DNA from: Verrucomicrobiia bacterium
GTDB lineage: Bacteria; Verrucomicrobiota; Verrucomicrobiia; JADLBR01
Reading direction: 5' to 3'
NCBI GenBank assembly: GCA_020847615.1
Contig: JADLBR010000382.1
Span: 1-61,474, forward strand
DNA: 61,474 nt
The notes beneath the pieces were generated by a model. That model had not been told where the DNA came from. It saw only the letters and a program-made list of their open reading frames with translations, and searched no databases. Shown in pieces: positions 34,863-47,459 of the stretch (position 1 is the stretch's first letter; every line of letters begins with the position of its first letter). The translations under genes and the position numbers were made by a program.

Positions 34863-36422
34863 CTACTTCGTCGGAGGTGCGACGGGGATCTTGAATGCCC
34901 ACGCTGTCCGGCAGGGGCGCGCGGCTTCGTCCTGGAGCGCGGCGGGCAGTTCGATCGTCAGGCCGGTGGCCGCCGCGTAGCTCCACTTCAGCGGGGCGCG
35001 GTGGCCCAGCAGTTCGATGGATGAGCCCTCCTTCGGCGCGACGGTTGCGACGGTGAATGTTTCGCCGGGCCACTTTAGCGCGATGGCGTAGACCGTGCCG
35101 TTGTCCTTGGCGCGCGTGAAGCGGATGCTGTCGCCCTCCTTCCAGAGCGCGCCGTCGCGGGGGCGCGTCTTGAAAATCGCTTCGCCGTTGACCTTCAGCC
35201 ACGCCCCGGCCTCCTGCAGCCGCCCGACGACCTCGGGCGGGAACTTGCCGTTCGCGTCGGGGCCGATTCCGACCATGAAGTTGCCGCCCTTGGCCACGGC
35301 GTCGACGATGCTGGTGACGATCCACGGGCCGCCTTTGAAGCGGTCGCTCGGCCCGCGGTAGGAGAAGCCGGTGCCCAGCGGGTAGATCACGAACCACGGC
35401 ATGTCGGTGTTCTCCTTGCTGCCGGGCACGAAGCCTTCGGGGGTGTAATAGTCGCCGTAGTTGCCGATGCCCCGCGCGCGGAACATCACGTCGGGCTGGA
35501 GCTTGCGCAGAGCCAGGAGTGTCTCGCGCGTCTGCGGCCAGATCTTCTTCCCCAGCCACATGTCGAGGCACACCATGTCGATTTTGCCGTAATTCGTGAG
35601 CAGCTCCGTGAGCTGCCGCCGGTGGCGCTGGATCAAGTGCGCCTCCTCGTCGGGGGTCGGGTCGGGCGACATGGTCGCGTTCTTGCACTGCTTCGACTGG
35701 AAGGTGTTCGCGTAGAGCTCGGGATGGTCGCGCGAGCCGGGCGTCTGCATGGGGTGATAGCAGTAGGGGCGGAAGTCCGCGTCGTACCACTGCGGGTGCG
35801 AGAAATAGAGGTCGATCTTCAGCCCGTGCTTGCGGCCGGCGTCGGTCAGTTCGCGCACCACGTCTCTCTTGAATGGCGTCTCCATGATGCTGTACGCGAG
35901 GTCGCACGGCTCGATCCTGGGCCCGCCCGGCGCTGTCCAGTTCACGCGGTGCCGGACGCGCGTCTTCGTGTCGAACATGCTGAAGCCGTCGAGGTGATTG
36001 GCGGTGAACGCGAACATCTGCACGCCGTTCTCCTTGAAGAGCCGCATCCACTCATCCGCGTCGAATCCGGCCGGGTTCCAGCTCTTGTAGAGCTCCTGGT
36101 AGGCCTGGCGCTCCTCGTTGCTCGCGGTCAGGAAGTTCCAGCTCTCCTTCCACTCCTTGAGGGAGTACAGCCCCCAGTGAATGCGCACGCCGTACTTGAT
36201 GTCGCGAAAGGCCTCGCGCGACGCCTCGGGCGCGTGCCGGTACCCGGCGACCGGCTCGGCCTCCACATAGTCCTTGACCGCCTGCCAGAGAATGTCCGAC
36301 TCGGGGAGCCGGAGCCGCGCGTCCGCGCCGCGCGCGAGGATCGGCGCGAGCAGCGCAAGCGCGAGCGCGGCGTTCCTGGCCGGTCGCAGGCCGTGGTGGA
36401 GCGGATGGAATGTCATTTTCAT
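34863..36422 (-). CDS. secreted alpha-L-fucosidase, GH29
   Basis: A 519-residue GH29 enzyme with a signal peptide (MKMTFHPLHHGLRPARNAALALALLAPILARGADA; another ATG is 2 codons on). Motifs: YGVRIHWGLYSLKEWKESW (family GxxxHWG), FTANHLDGFSMFDTK (HhDGF), YFSHPQWYDADFRP, and GKIDMVCLDMWLG with the likely nucleophile Asp. It removes alpha-L-fucose from glycans outside the cytoplasm. It stands alone between accA and uvrA, next to a transposase-like remnant. Together with the GH-A hydrolase and anSME it suggests a polysaccharide-degrading lifestyle. Confidence 0.9.
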   Translation of the reverse strand: MKMTFHPLHHGLRPARNAALALALLAPILARGADARLRLPESDILWQAVKDYVEAEPVAGYRHAPEASREAFRDIKYGVRIHWGLYSLKEWKESWNFLTASNEERQAYQELYKSWNPAGFDADEWMRLFKENGVQMFAFTANHLDGFSMFDTKTRVRHRVNWTAPGGPRIEPCDLAYSIMETPFKRDVVRELTDAGRKHGLKIDLYFSHPQWYDADFRPYCYHPMQTPGSRDHPELYANTFQSKQCKNATMSPDPTPDEEAHLIQRHRRQLTELLTNYGKIDMVCLDMWLGKKIWPQTRETLLALRKLQPDVMFRARGIGNYGDYYTPEGFVPGSKENTDMPWFVIYPLGTGFSYRGPSDRFKGGPWIVTSIVDAVAKGGNFMVGIGPDANGKFPPEVVGRLQEAGAWLKVNGEAIFKTRPRDGALWKEGDSIRFTRAKDNGTVYAIALKWPGETFTVATVAPKEGSSIELLGHRAPLKWSYAAATGLTIELPAALQDEAARPCRTAWAFKIPVAPPTK

Positions 36423-36849
36423 GCGGTTCTCTTCCTCATCGCCTCCGCGTCGCGCGATGGCCACGCCTTTCCGTCAATACCATCGGCCGCTGCGCAAGGG
36501 CGGGGCGCAGATGACTACATCGGTTGCGGGAACGAAACAAGGGGAACTCGATGGCCGATGAGACCGTCTGCGACAAGCCATGGGCCAGAGCAGGGGCCGG
36601 ACTGACAATGGTGCTGGACCGCGCGCGCGCGTTGGAACATCGGGGTCGGACCACAGATTTCTCCGCAGCATCAAGAGCTTGCGCCACGGCTCCGGCCGGA
36701 CTGGGGCCCTCGGGGACGATTTTCGACCCCGACATTTGCCCGTAACGGGCCGCACCGTCTCAGACATCTGGTTTCGAACCGCCGCCGACAGTACCCGCGA
36801 TGCCGCTTGTCCCCCGCGCCATCCCGTGCCAGAATTGTGGGTTACGCTT
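36423..36849. other. 427-base intergenic region between fucosidase and uvrA
   Basis: No supported gene, RNA or strong promoter. Open frames run through it but have no ribosome-binding site or protein resemblance. Divergent promoters for the fucosidase and uvrA genes should lie here, but I cannot place -35/-10 boxes with confidence. No LexA-box-like palindrome is obvious. Confidence 0.5.
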
Positions 36850-39761
<2,912 letters not shown>

Positions 39762-39765
<4 letters not shown>

Positions 39766-42302
39766 AGACACCACCGATCATCGCAGCCCTCGCCCTCGTC
39801 GCGATCACCGCACCGGCCCGCCCCGCGCCGCCGGACCCCGAGGCCGAGGCCATCGAGGCCGTCCGCCGCACGATCCAGGACCAGATCTTCCCCGTCGCAG
39901 AGATCAAGGCGCGCGCCTTCCTGTCCGGTTTTCCGAAGAGCCCATCCGCCCCCCTCGCGCGGCAGTGGCTCGCCACGGCCCAGCACGAGCAGGGCCGGCA
40001 CGCCGAAGCCCTCGCCACCCTCGATCCACTCCTCAAGGACGCCCCCCGGAAAAAGCCCAGCCCCGAGGCCCTCCACCTCGCCGCGGACGCCCATTCCGAC
40101 CTCGGGCGATTCCCCGAGGCCGAGCGTCTCTACCGCGACCTCCTCACCCTCAATCCCGATTACCCGCGCGCCCCGGAGGCCCGGCTCGGCCTCGCGTGGA
40201 CCCTCCTCAACCTCGGCGGGGACAAGGCCACCGAGGGCGAGGGCATCCTCGATGTCATCGCGCGCAGCCCCGCTTCCCCAGACTTCGCACAGGGCGCCCG
40301 CGTGCTCCAGGCCCGCTGGCAGCTCCGCGCCGGCCGTTCCACCGACGCCGCGCAGACCTTGACCGACCTCCTCGTCTCCCAACCCGCGCCCCCCGCCCGG
40401 CTCGAGGCCCATTTCTGGCTGGGCGAGATCCTCCTCGCCTCGGGCGACCACGCCAAGGCCCTCGGGCACTTCGAGCAGATCACCTCCGAGCCCGGACCCG
40501 TCCGGCCCGACCTCCTCGTGCAAGCCTGGCTCCGCCACGGCGAGTGCGCCCTCGCCTTGGACGATCCCGGCAAGGCACTCGAATCGCTCGAGAAAGTGCT
40601 CATCCAGGGCGCCGACGAGACCGCCCGGCTCACCGCGGCCCGAAAAATGATCGAGGCCGCCGGCAAGGCCGGCGCGCTCCGCGACACCCTGTCCCGGCTC
40701 AGGCGCATCGCCGACGAGGAGCCCGTCGCCCACGTCGCGGGCCCCACCCTGCTCGCGATCGCCGAGGCCGAACTCGCCTCCCAGCAGGTCGACGCCGCGC
40801 TCGCGACGTGGAACGCCGCCGCCAAGCGCTTCCCCAAGAGCGCCTGGGCCGCCGCCGCCCTGTCGCGCGCGGGCGAGACCATCGCCGCCCGCGGCGACCC
40901 GGATCGCGGCCTCGCCTTGCTCATCGCCGCCGCCGAGCAATCCCCGGACCCCCCACAGGCCGCCGAGTGCCAGTTCCGGTCCGCGGGGATCCTCTTCTCG
41001 CTCGGGCGCTTCGGCGAAGCCCACGACGCTTTCCTGGCCATCTCCGAGAAACCCGAGGCGGCCGCGCTCCACGAAAAGGCGCTCTTCAACGCCATGCTCT
41101 GCCTCTCCCGCCAGGGCAAGGCCGAGGAACTCGTTGCCCTCTATCGTCGCTTCGCCTCGCGATTCCCGGAAAGCCTGCTCAAGGAAACCGCCGTCGCCGA
41201 ACAGGGCCGACTCGAGACCAATCTCCGCCGTGAGGGACAGGCCCGCGCCCGATGGCAGCAGATCCTCGACGACTTCCCGCAATCCCCGAGGCGCCACGTC
41301 ATCCTCTTCGAGATCGCCAAATCGCTCATGCGCGAGGGCAGGCTGGACGAGGCCCTGTCCCAGCTCAACGAGCTCGTGACCCACTACCCCTCGGGAACCC
41401 ACATCCCTGAGGCCCAGTTCCTCGCGCTCGCCGCGCGCAGGCAGCTCGGCACCGATACCCCGGAGGCCTCCATCGCGTCCCTCAAGGACCTCCTCCAGAA
41501 ATTCCCCGACTCGCCCGTCGCCGGCGACATCCTCTTCCGCATCGGCGAGGCCTACTTCACCAGCGAGGACTTCGCCAACGCGCAAACCTGGTTCACCCGC
41601 CTGGCCCGCAATACGCGCAAACACGATCTCGCTGACGACGCCCTCTACTTCGCCGGATTGGCCGCCCTGCGCCGGGACGACCCCGAACCCGCCATCGCCC
41701 TCTTCGAGGAACTCGCCAAAGAGCACCCCAAGTCGACGCGCCTCGGGGAGGCGCGCGTCGGCCAGGGCCACGCCCTCCGGCTGCAGGCCAAGTTCAAGGA
41801 GGCCCTCGCCGTCTATGAGTCCGTCGCCACCATCGCGCCGCCCCCCGCCGCCGAGGTGCTCGCCATGGCCCGCATCGGGGAGGCCGACTGCCATTACCGC
41901 CTCGCGGCCACCGACCCGAAACGCTACGCGCGCGCCACCGCCATCTACGACGAGGTGCTCTCCGAGGAATCCCTGCGCGCCACCCGGCCCGACCTCATCC
42001 ACGAGGCCGGTTGGAAAAAGGGCCAGACGCTCGAGAAGGAGGGCCGCGCCGCAGAGGCGCTCGAGGCATTTACCGACGTCGTCTACGGGGGACAGGAGGG
42101 CGACGCCCCAGCCCCCCGCATCCCGGAATACCACTGGTTTGGCAAGGCCGCATCCGACGCCGCCCGCATCCTCGAGTCCAGCGGGGACTGGGCCGGCGCA
42201 CTCTCCGTCTACCGCCTCGCCGAATCGCTGGGCGGCCCAGATGCCGCCGCCTGGCGCACCCGCCGCCTCAAACTCCAGCGCGAGCACTTCCTGTACGATT
42301 GA
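39762..42302 (+). CDS. large exported TPR-repeat protein
   Basis: An 846-residue protein with a signal peptide (MKTPPIIAALALVAITAPARPAPP). Many tetratricopeptide units follow over its whole length, e.g. RAFLSGFPKSPSAPLARQWL, GRFPEAERLYRDLLTLNPDYP, GRFGEAHDAFLAI and GEAYFTSEDFANAQTWFTRLA. Such proteins act as envelope scaffolds or periplasmic adaptors. Its ATG overlaps the uvrA stop, so translation is coupled even though a DNA-repair role is unlikely. The 3' end slightly overlaps the convergent PilZ-like gene. Confidence 0.85.
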
Positions 42303-42570
42303 CCTGGAAAAATGCCGTCAGGTCAAACGCGCCCGGCTCGTCGGACGCCGGAGTGCAGTCCACGACAAAGCCCGACACCGCCAGCTCGCCCTCCGCGGTC
42401 TTGAGACTCAGCGCCAGCTCCACCCCCACCTCAAAGCGCGACCGCGTCCGCATCCGCACGCCCCTCGGGTGCAACTCGAAGGACTGCGCCAAAAAACAGG
42501 GCGAATCCTCAAACAGGTCCCCGCCGCCCCCGCGGCGCCTCGAACCGCCCTCGCAGTCCCTATAAGTCAT
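42268..42570 (-). CDS. PilZ-like domain protein
   Basis: About 100 residues. ATG 42570 has GGAGG 5 bases before it. After a Gly/Arg-rich start the rest (FELHPRGVRMRTRSRFEVGVELALSLKTAEGELAVSGFVVDC) matches the PilZ-like pattern of small Verrucomicrobial/Planctomycete proteins: strands with an R-x-x-S-R-F-like bend. PilZ domains usually bind cyclic-di-GMP, but a clear RxxxR...DxSxxG pair is not seen, so binding is doubtful. It converges on the TPR gene with a 35-base overlap. Confidence 0.62.
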   Translation of the reverse strand: MTYRDCEGGSRRRGGGGDLFEDSPCFLAQSFELHPRGVRMRTRSRFEVGVELALSLKTAEGELAVSGFVVDCTPASDEPGAFDLTAFFQVNRTGSARAGV

Positions 42571-42603
42571 GCTGTCCTCCGGAGCCACCTCGGGCTCGCA
42601 GCA

Positions 42604-42635
42604 CTTATAGCTACCACCGGCCCCCAGACTGTCAA
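42604..42635 (-). promoter_or_regulatory. possible promoter of the PilZ-like gene
   Basis: Minus strand TTGACA and TATAAG are present with a long 20-base spacer, 34 bases before ATG 42570. The -35 box is perfect but the spacing is unusual. Confidence 0.35.
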
Positions 42636-42653
42636 TTCACCACCGCGGGATAT

Positions 42654-43682
42654 TCACCACTGCAGGACCGCGCTCCCCCAGGTCAGCCCGCCGCCGAATG
42701 CCACCAGCAGCACGTTGTCGCCCCGCTTGATCCGCCCGCGCTTGACCGCCTCGTCCAGCGCCACCGGGATCGAGGCCGCCGACGTGTTGCCATACTGCTG
42801 CAGGTTCACCTGGAACCGCTCCATCCCGATGCCCAGCCGGTCCGATATCGCCTCGATGATCCGCATGTTCGCCTGATGCGGTATCACGCACGAGATCTCG
42901 TCCAGCGAAAGGCCGCTCTTCGCCAGGGCCTCCCTCGCCGCCCCGAGCATCGCGTTCACCGCGAGCTTGAAGACCTCCCGCCCGCTCATCCGGATGCAGT
43001 GCATCCGGTCGCGCACCGTCTGCTCCGTCGCCGGCATCGCCGACCCCCCCGCGGGAACGTTCAGGATCTCCTTCTGCGAACCATCCGCGCCCAGGAGCGT
43101 CGAGAGGATCCCCCGCCGGCCCGGCTCGTGCCGCAGCACCACCGCCCCGGCCGCGTCCCCAAATAGCACGCACGTCGCACGGTCGGTCCAGTCGGTGATC
43201 GAGGAGAGCTTGTCCGCGCCCACCACCAGCACGGTGTCGTGCGCCCCGCTGGCCACGAATTGCCTGCCCACCTCAAGCGCGTATATGAACCCGGAGCAGG
43301 CCGCCGAAATGTCGAACGCCGCCACCTTCCTCGCGCCCAGCTTGTGCTGCAGCTGGCAGGCCGTGGAAGGAAACAGCATGTCGGGGCTCGCCGTCGCCAC
43401 GATGATCAGGTCCACGTCGCCGGGCCCCAGGCCCGCGTCCGCCAGCGCCGCCCGCGCCGCCTCCGCCCCGAGGTCCGAGGTCGACTGCCCCTCGGCCGCG
43501 ATGCGCCGCTCTCGGATGCCCGAGCGCGTCATGATCCACTCGTCGGTGGTGTCCACCATCTTCTCCAACTCCTGGTTCGTCAGCACCCGCTCGGGCGCGT
43601 ACGAACCGATGCCGGCGATGTGGACGCTCCGCCCCGGGCGGACCGCGCCCGGCTCTCTGGCCTCGGATTCGACTGGATTCAT
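42654..43682 (-). CDS. fabH: 3-oxoacyl-ACP synthase III
   Basis: A 342-residue KASIII. N-terminal VHIAGIGSYAPERVLTNQELEKMV; active Cys in FDISAACSGFIYAL (about residue 132), His in VIPHQAN (about 266) and Asn in YGNTSAASIP (about 296) form the Cys-His-Asn triad. It condenses acetyl-CoA with malonyl-ACP to begin fatty acid chains. Its start overlaps the plsX stop (ATGA), the standard plsX-fabH pair. Confidence 0.96.
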   Translation of the reverse strand: MNPVESEAREPGAVRPGRSVHIAGIGSYAPERVLTNQELEKMVDTTDEWIMTRSGIRERRIAAEGQSTSDLGAEAARAALADAGLGPGDVDLIIVATASPDMLFPSTACQLQHKLGARKVAAFDISAACSGFIYALEVGRQFVASGAHDTVLVVGADKLSSITDWTDRATCVLFGDAAGAVVLRHEPGRRGILSTLLGADGSQKEILNVPAGGSAMPATEQTVRDRMHCIRMSGREVFKLAVNAMLGAAREALAKSGLSLDEISCVIPHQANMRIIEAISDRLGIGMERFQVNLQQYGNTSAASIPVALDEAVKRGRIKRGDNVLLVAFGGGLTWGSAVLQW

Positions 43683-44728
43683 GCTGTGGGTGGGGTTGTG
43701 GGCGCCGCCTCATCGGTCGCGCCGAATAGCTCGCGGGCCGCCGCGATCCTCTCTACGATATGGGGATTCAGGTCGTGGCGTATCGATTCCGCCGCCACCC
43801 GGATCGCGTTGGTGATCGCCAGCGGGGTCGACGAGCCGTGCGCGATGATGCAGATGCCATTCACGCCCAGCAGCGGCGAACCCCCGTACTCCTCGTAATT
43901 GGTCTTGCGCTTGATCGCCCGGAACGCCCCACGGGCCAGCATCGCCCCGAACATCCTCAGGGGATTCCGCGTCAGCTCGTGCTTGAGCCAGTGCAGCATC
44001 GCCGAGGCGATGCTCTCCGACGTCTTCAGCACCACGTTGCCCACGAACCCGTCGCACACGACGACCTCCACCGGATTCTCAAAAAGATCGTGCCCCTCCA
44101 CGTTCCCGCGAAAATTGATCGGGAGCGCGCTCAGCAGCTTGAACGCCTCCTTGGTCAGCTCGTTGCCCTTGACCTCCTCGGTCCCGATGCTCATCAGCCC
44201 CACGGACGGGTTCTTGAATCCCAAGACGTGCTCCGAATACGCCGCCCCCATGATCGCGTACTGCCCCAGGTGCACCGGCTTCGCGTCGATGTTCGCCCCC
44301 GCGTCGATCAGCACGAATAGGTTCGTCTCCGTCGGCAGCACCGTCGCGATGCCGGGCCGCACCACGCCCGGGAGATTCCGCAGCTTAACCGTCGACGCCG
44401 CAACGGCCGCTCCCGTGTGACCCGCCGACACCACCGCCTGCGCGTCGCCGCCCTTGACCAGGTCCACCGCCCGGCTGATCGACGAGTCCTTCTTCCGCCG
44501 CACGCTGTCGATCGCGGCGTCCCCCATCTCGACCACCTGGGACGCCGGGACAATCTCGATCTGGTGCGGCGCCCGCCCGTGCTTGTCCAGCTCGGCCTTT
44601 AACGCCTCCTCCCGCCCCACCAGATACAGCTTCTCGATGCCAGAAAATCGCCCCAGGGCCTCGATGGCCCCAGACACCGGATTGGCCGGGGCCCAATCCC
44701 CCCCCATGCCGTCGAGGGCGATCTTCAT
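43679..44728 (-). CDS. plsX: phosphate acyltransferase
   Basis: A 349-residue PlsX: MKIALDGMGGDWAPANPVSGAIEAL at the N-terminus, VSAGHTGAAVAASTVKL, LIDAGANIDAKPVHLGQYAIMG, and VVCDGFVGNVVLKTSES. It makes acyl-phosphate from acyl-ACP for phospholipid synthesis at the membrane face. Located between rpmF and fabH; its start is 19 bases downstream of the rpmF stop. Confidence 0.96.
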   Translation of the reverse strand: MKIALDGMGGDWAPANPVSGAIEALGRFSGIEKLYLVGREEALKAELDKHGRAPHQIEIVPASQVVEMGDAAIDSVRRKKDSSISRAVDLVKGGDAQAVVSAGHTGAAVAASTVKLRNLPGVVRPGIATVLPTETNLFVLIDAGANIDAKPVHLGQYAIMGAAYSEHVLGFKNPSVGLMSIGTEEVKGNELTKEAFKLLSALPINFRGNVEGHDLFENPVEVVVCDGFVGNVVLKTSESIASAMLHWLKHELTRNPLRMFGAMLARGAFRAIKRKTNYEEYGGSPLLGVNGICIIAHGSSTPLAITNAIRVAAESIRHDLNPHIVERIAAARELFGATDEAAPTTPPTA

Positions 44729-44747
44729 GGCGCGTGCGCCAGACGGC

Positions 44748-44936
44748 TCACTCGGCCGCCGACTCGATCGTCAGGACCTGCCGGCCGCGGTGATAACCGC
44801 ACGACGGACAGGCACGGTGCGACTGGAACTTTGCGCCGCACTGCGGGCACTCGGCCAGCTTTGGCGCGCGCCAGCGGTTCGCCGCCTTGCGGATCCGCAT
44901 ACGCATCTTCGAACTCCTGCGCTTCGGGACGCCCAT
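44748..44936 (-). CDS. rpmF: 50S ribosomal protein L32
   Basis: A 62-residue L32: MGVPKRRSSKMRMRIRKAANRW, zinc-binding CPQCG and CPSCG pairs with GYHRGRQV. It is part of the large ribosomal subunit. It is the third gene in the coaD - DUF177 - rpmF - plsX - fabH run, a very common order. Confidence 0.97.
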   Translation of the reverse strand: MGVPKRRSSKMRMRIRKAANRWRAPKLAECPQCGAKFQSHRACPSCGYHRGRQVLTIESAAE

Positions 44937-44942
44937 AAACTA

Positions 44943-45410
44943 TCAATCCTTCTCTTTTTCTCTCTTGCCCAGCTTATCAAGGGCCGACCAGACATCGGAC
45001 TGTATCGACGCCGGCCGTTCGCCCGCCAAATCACCCCACTGCTGGCCCGTGATCGGGCAGCGCTGCGAGGCGTCCAGCTCACACCGGACATAGGCGGGCA
45101 GAGCGAGTAGGATGTCCTCCCGCACCTGTTCCGTCAAGTCCACGCACTCGCCCTCCGGTTGCTCCACAAGGGCCGTGAAATCGGCCACCTCCACCGACAC
45201 GGGCAGCGGGTGCAGGCACCGCGCGCACGGCACCGTCCCCTCCAGACGCAACTGGCCGCGCACCAGCAGGTTGCCGCCCCGATAGGTCGCCTCCACGCGG
45301 TACCGCACCGGACCCGACGGGGTGAAATCAGGCCAGTTGATCAGATCGGCCGGCTCGTCGCCCTCCAGAAACAGGCCCTCATCCGGGATCTGGAGAATAT
45401 GGATCTTCAT
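44943..45410 (-). CDS. DUF177/YceD family protein
   Basis: A 155-residue YceD/DUF177 protein: PCARCLHPLPVSVEV, a Cys-x-x-Cys pair, and CPITGQQWGDL near the C-terminus. Homologues sit before rpmF in most bacteria and are linked to 23S rRNA handling or ribosome assembly. The stop is 6 bases before the rpmF start. Its ATG overlaps the coaD stop (ATGA). Confidence 0.9.
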   Translation of the reverse strand: MKIHILQIPDEGLFLEGDEPADLINWPDFTPSGPVRYRVEATYRGGNLLVRGQLRLEGTVPCARCLHPLPVSVEVADFTALVEQPEGECVDLTEQVREDILLALPAYVRCELDASQRCPITGQQWGDLAGERPASIQSDVWSALDKLGKREKEKD

Positions 45411-45907
45411 CGAACCGCCCCGAATTTCTTCCTCAGCGCCCGGTCCACGTTGGGCGGCACCAGCGCCGACACGTCGCCGCCGAGTTGCGCGATCTCTTTG
45501 ATCAGGGAGGAACTCAGGTAGATCAGGCTCTCCTTGGGCATCATGAAGATCGTCTCGATCTCCGGGGCGAAATTCCGGTTCACCAGCGCGATCTGGAACT
45601 CGAACTCGAAGTCCGCCACCGCACGGAGCCCCCGCACGATCGCCGTCACCCCACGCCGCCTGGCGAAATCGACCAGTAGCCCCTCGAACACGGCCACCTC
45701 CACGCGGCCACCGGCCCCGGCCAGCGCCTCCCGCGCCAACCCCACCCGCTCCTCCGCATCAAAAAGCGTCTTCTTGGGCGTGTGCACCGCGATCCCAAAG
45801 ATCACGCGGTCGAACAGCTCCATCGCCCGCTGCGCCACGTCCAGGTGCCCATTCGTGACGGGGTCGAAGCTGCCGGGATACAAAGCCACTCTTTCGGGCC
45901 GGTCCAT
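45407..45907 (-). CDS. coaD: phosphopantetheine adenylyltransferase
   Basis: A 166-residue CoaD: ALYPGSFDPVTNGHLDVAQRAMELFD with the (H/T)xGH nucleotidyltransferase motif, GVTAIVRGLRAVADFEFEFQIALVNR, and SSSLIKEIAQLGGDVSALVPPNV. It adds AMP to 4'-phosphopantetheine in CoA synthesis. First gene of this minus-strand operon and divergent from argH. Confidence 0.96.
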   Translation of the reverse strand: MDRPERVALYPGSFDPVTNGHLDVAQRAMELFDRVIFGIAVHTPKKTLFDAEERVGLAREALAGAGGRVEVAVFEGLLVDFARRRGVTAIVRGLRAVADFEFEFQIALVNRNFAPEIETIFMMPKESLIYLSSSLIKEIAQLGGDVSALVPPNVDRALRKKFGAVR

Positions 45908-46025
45908 CCACGCACTTTTCGGCCACAAGGCCCGGCATTCAACCCAAATCTTGCTGCCGGATATGGCCCCGGAGGCCGGTTGTTGGATGTTGATGGCCCC
46001 CCTCCCCCCGAGTAACCTCCCACCC

Positions 46026-47459
46026 ATGGCAGGCACAGGAGCCGCAACACCCTGGGGCGGGCGCTTCCACGAGGCGCCCGCGGAGAAGATCCGCCGGTTC
46101 ACCGAATCGGTCTCCTTCGACCGGCGCCTCGCGGAGCACGATATCCGCGGGAGCCTGGCGCACGCCCGGATGCTCTCGGCCACCGGCTTCATCACCCGGC
46201 AGGAGTTCGCCCAGATCGAGGAGGGCCTTGGGAAGATCGCCGCCCGCGTGCGCGAGGGTTCATTCACGTGGCGCGAGGACCTCGAGGACGTGCACATGAA
46301 CATCGAGGCCGCCCTCACCGAGATCACCCCCGCCGGCGCGAAACTGCACACCGCGCGCAGCCGCAACGACCAGGTGGCCACCACGGTGCGCCTCTGGCTC
46401 AAGGACGAGATCCGGTCGCAGCAGGCCGCCATGCGCAAGCTCCAGGCCGCCCTGGTCCAGGCCGCCGAGGCAAACACCGCCGCCCCCATGCCCGGCTACA
46501 CCCACCTCCAGCGCGCGCAGCCGGTGCTGCTCGCCCATCACCTCTTGGCCTACGTCGAGATGCTGGATCGGGACCACCGCCGGCTCGAGGATGCCCACGC
46601 CCGCACCAACGTCTGCCCCCTCGGCTGCGGCGCCCTCGCCGGCAGCACCCTCCCCCTCGACCGCGAGGCCACCGCGCGCGAGCTGGGCTTCGTGGACTCG
46701 CGCGGCCGCCCGCGCGTCGCCGCCAACTCCATGGACGCCGTCAGCGACCGCGACTTCATCGCCGAATTCCTCGCGGCGGCCGCGATCTGCGCCGTGCACC
46801 TCTCCCGCCTCGCCGAGGACCTCATCCTCTGGGCATCCGCGGAGTTCGCGTTCGTCCGGCTGGCCGACGCGCACACCACCGGCTCGAGCCTCATGCCCCA
46901 GAAGAAGAACCCCGATGTCCCGGAACTCGTCCGCGGCAAGTCCGGGCGCGTCGTGGGCAACCTCGTCGCCCTGCTGGTCACCCTCAAGGGCCTGCCGATG
47001 ACGTACAACCGCGACCTCCAGGAGGACAAGCAGCGGCTCTTCGATACCGCCGACACACTCCGCGACTGCCTCGACCTCATGGCCGACGTCATGGCCGCCG
47101 CCCAGTTCGACACCCGCGCCATGCGCCGCGCCGCCGCCGACCCCTCCCTCCTCGCCACCGATATCGCCGATGATCTCGTACGCCGCGGCGTCCCCTTCCG
47201 AGAGGCGCACCGCCTCGTCGGCACGGCCGTGCGCGTCGCGCAGGATTCGGGCCGCGATATCGGCGACCTGTCCCCGGACGAATGGCTCGCGATCTCGCCC
47301 GAACTCGCCGGCGCCGCCGACCTCCTGCGCTCCGGCGCCCGCCGCAGGCTGGGCGCCCGCGCGACAGCCGGCTCCCCAAACCCCGGCCTAGCCCGCAAGG
47401 AAATAGCGCGCTGGCGCCGCATTCTCAACCGCGCCTCCGGGCAGGACGGCGATGCCTGA
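46026..47459 (+). CDS. argH: argininosuccinate lyase
   Basis: A 477-residue ASL: WGGRFHEAPAEKIRRFTESVSFDRRL, SRNDQVATTVRLWLKDEI, HTHLQRAQP-like GYTHLQRAQPVLLAHHL, and the fumarase-superfamily signature SSLMPQKKNPDVPELVRGK. It splits argininosuccinate into arginine and fumarate, the last step of arginine synthesis. ATG 46026 is used. The 3' end overlaps the NnrS gene by 8 bases. Confidence 0.96.
   Translation: MAGTGAATPWGGRFHEAPAEKIRRFTESVSFDRRLAEHDIRGSLAHARMLSATGFITRQEFAQIEEGLGKIAARVREGSFTWREDLEDVHMNIEAALTEITPAGAKLHTARSRNDQVATTVRLWLKDEIRSQQAAMRKLQAALVQAAEANTAAPMPGYTHLQRAQPVLLAHHLLAYVEMLDRDHRRLEDAHARTNVCPLGCGALAGSTLPLDREATARELGFVDSRGRPRVAANSMDAVSDRDFIAEFLAAAAICAVHLSRLAEDLILWASAEFAFVRLADAHTTGSSLMPQKKNPDVPELVRGKSGRVVGNLVALLVTLKGLPMTYNRDLQEDKQRLFDTADTLRDCLDLMADVMAAAQFDTRAMRRAAADPSLLATDIADDLVRRGVPFREAHRLVGTAVRVAQDSGRDIGDLSPDEWLAISPELAGAADLLRSGARRRLGARATAGSPNPGLARKEIARWRRILNRASGQDGDA

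Noticed and set aside
36524-36745. Short plus-strand frame before uvrA
   Set aside because: No ribosome-binding site, no family resemblance, and it lies in a region that must hold promoters.
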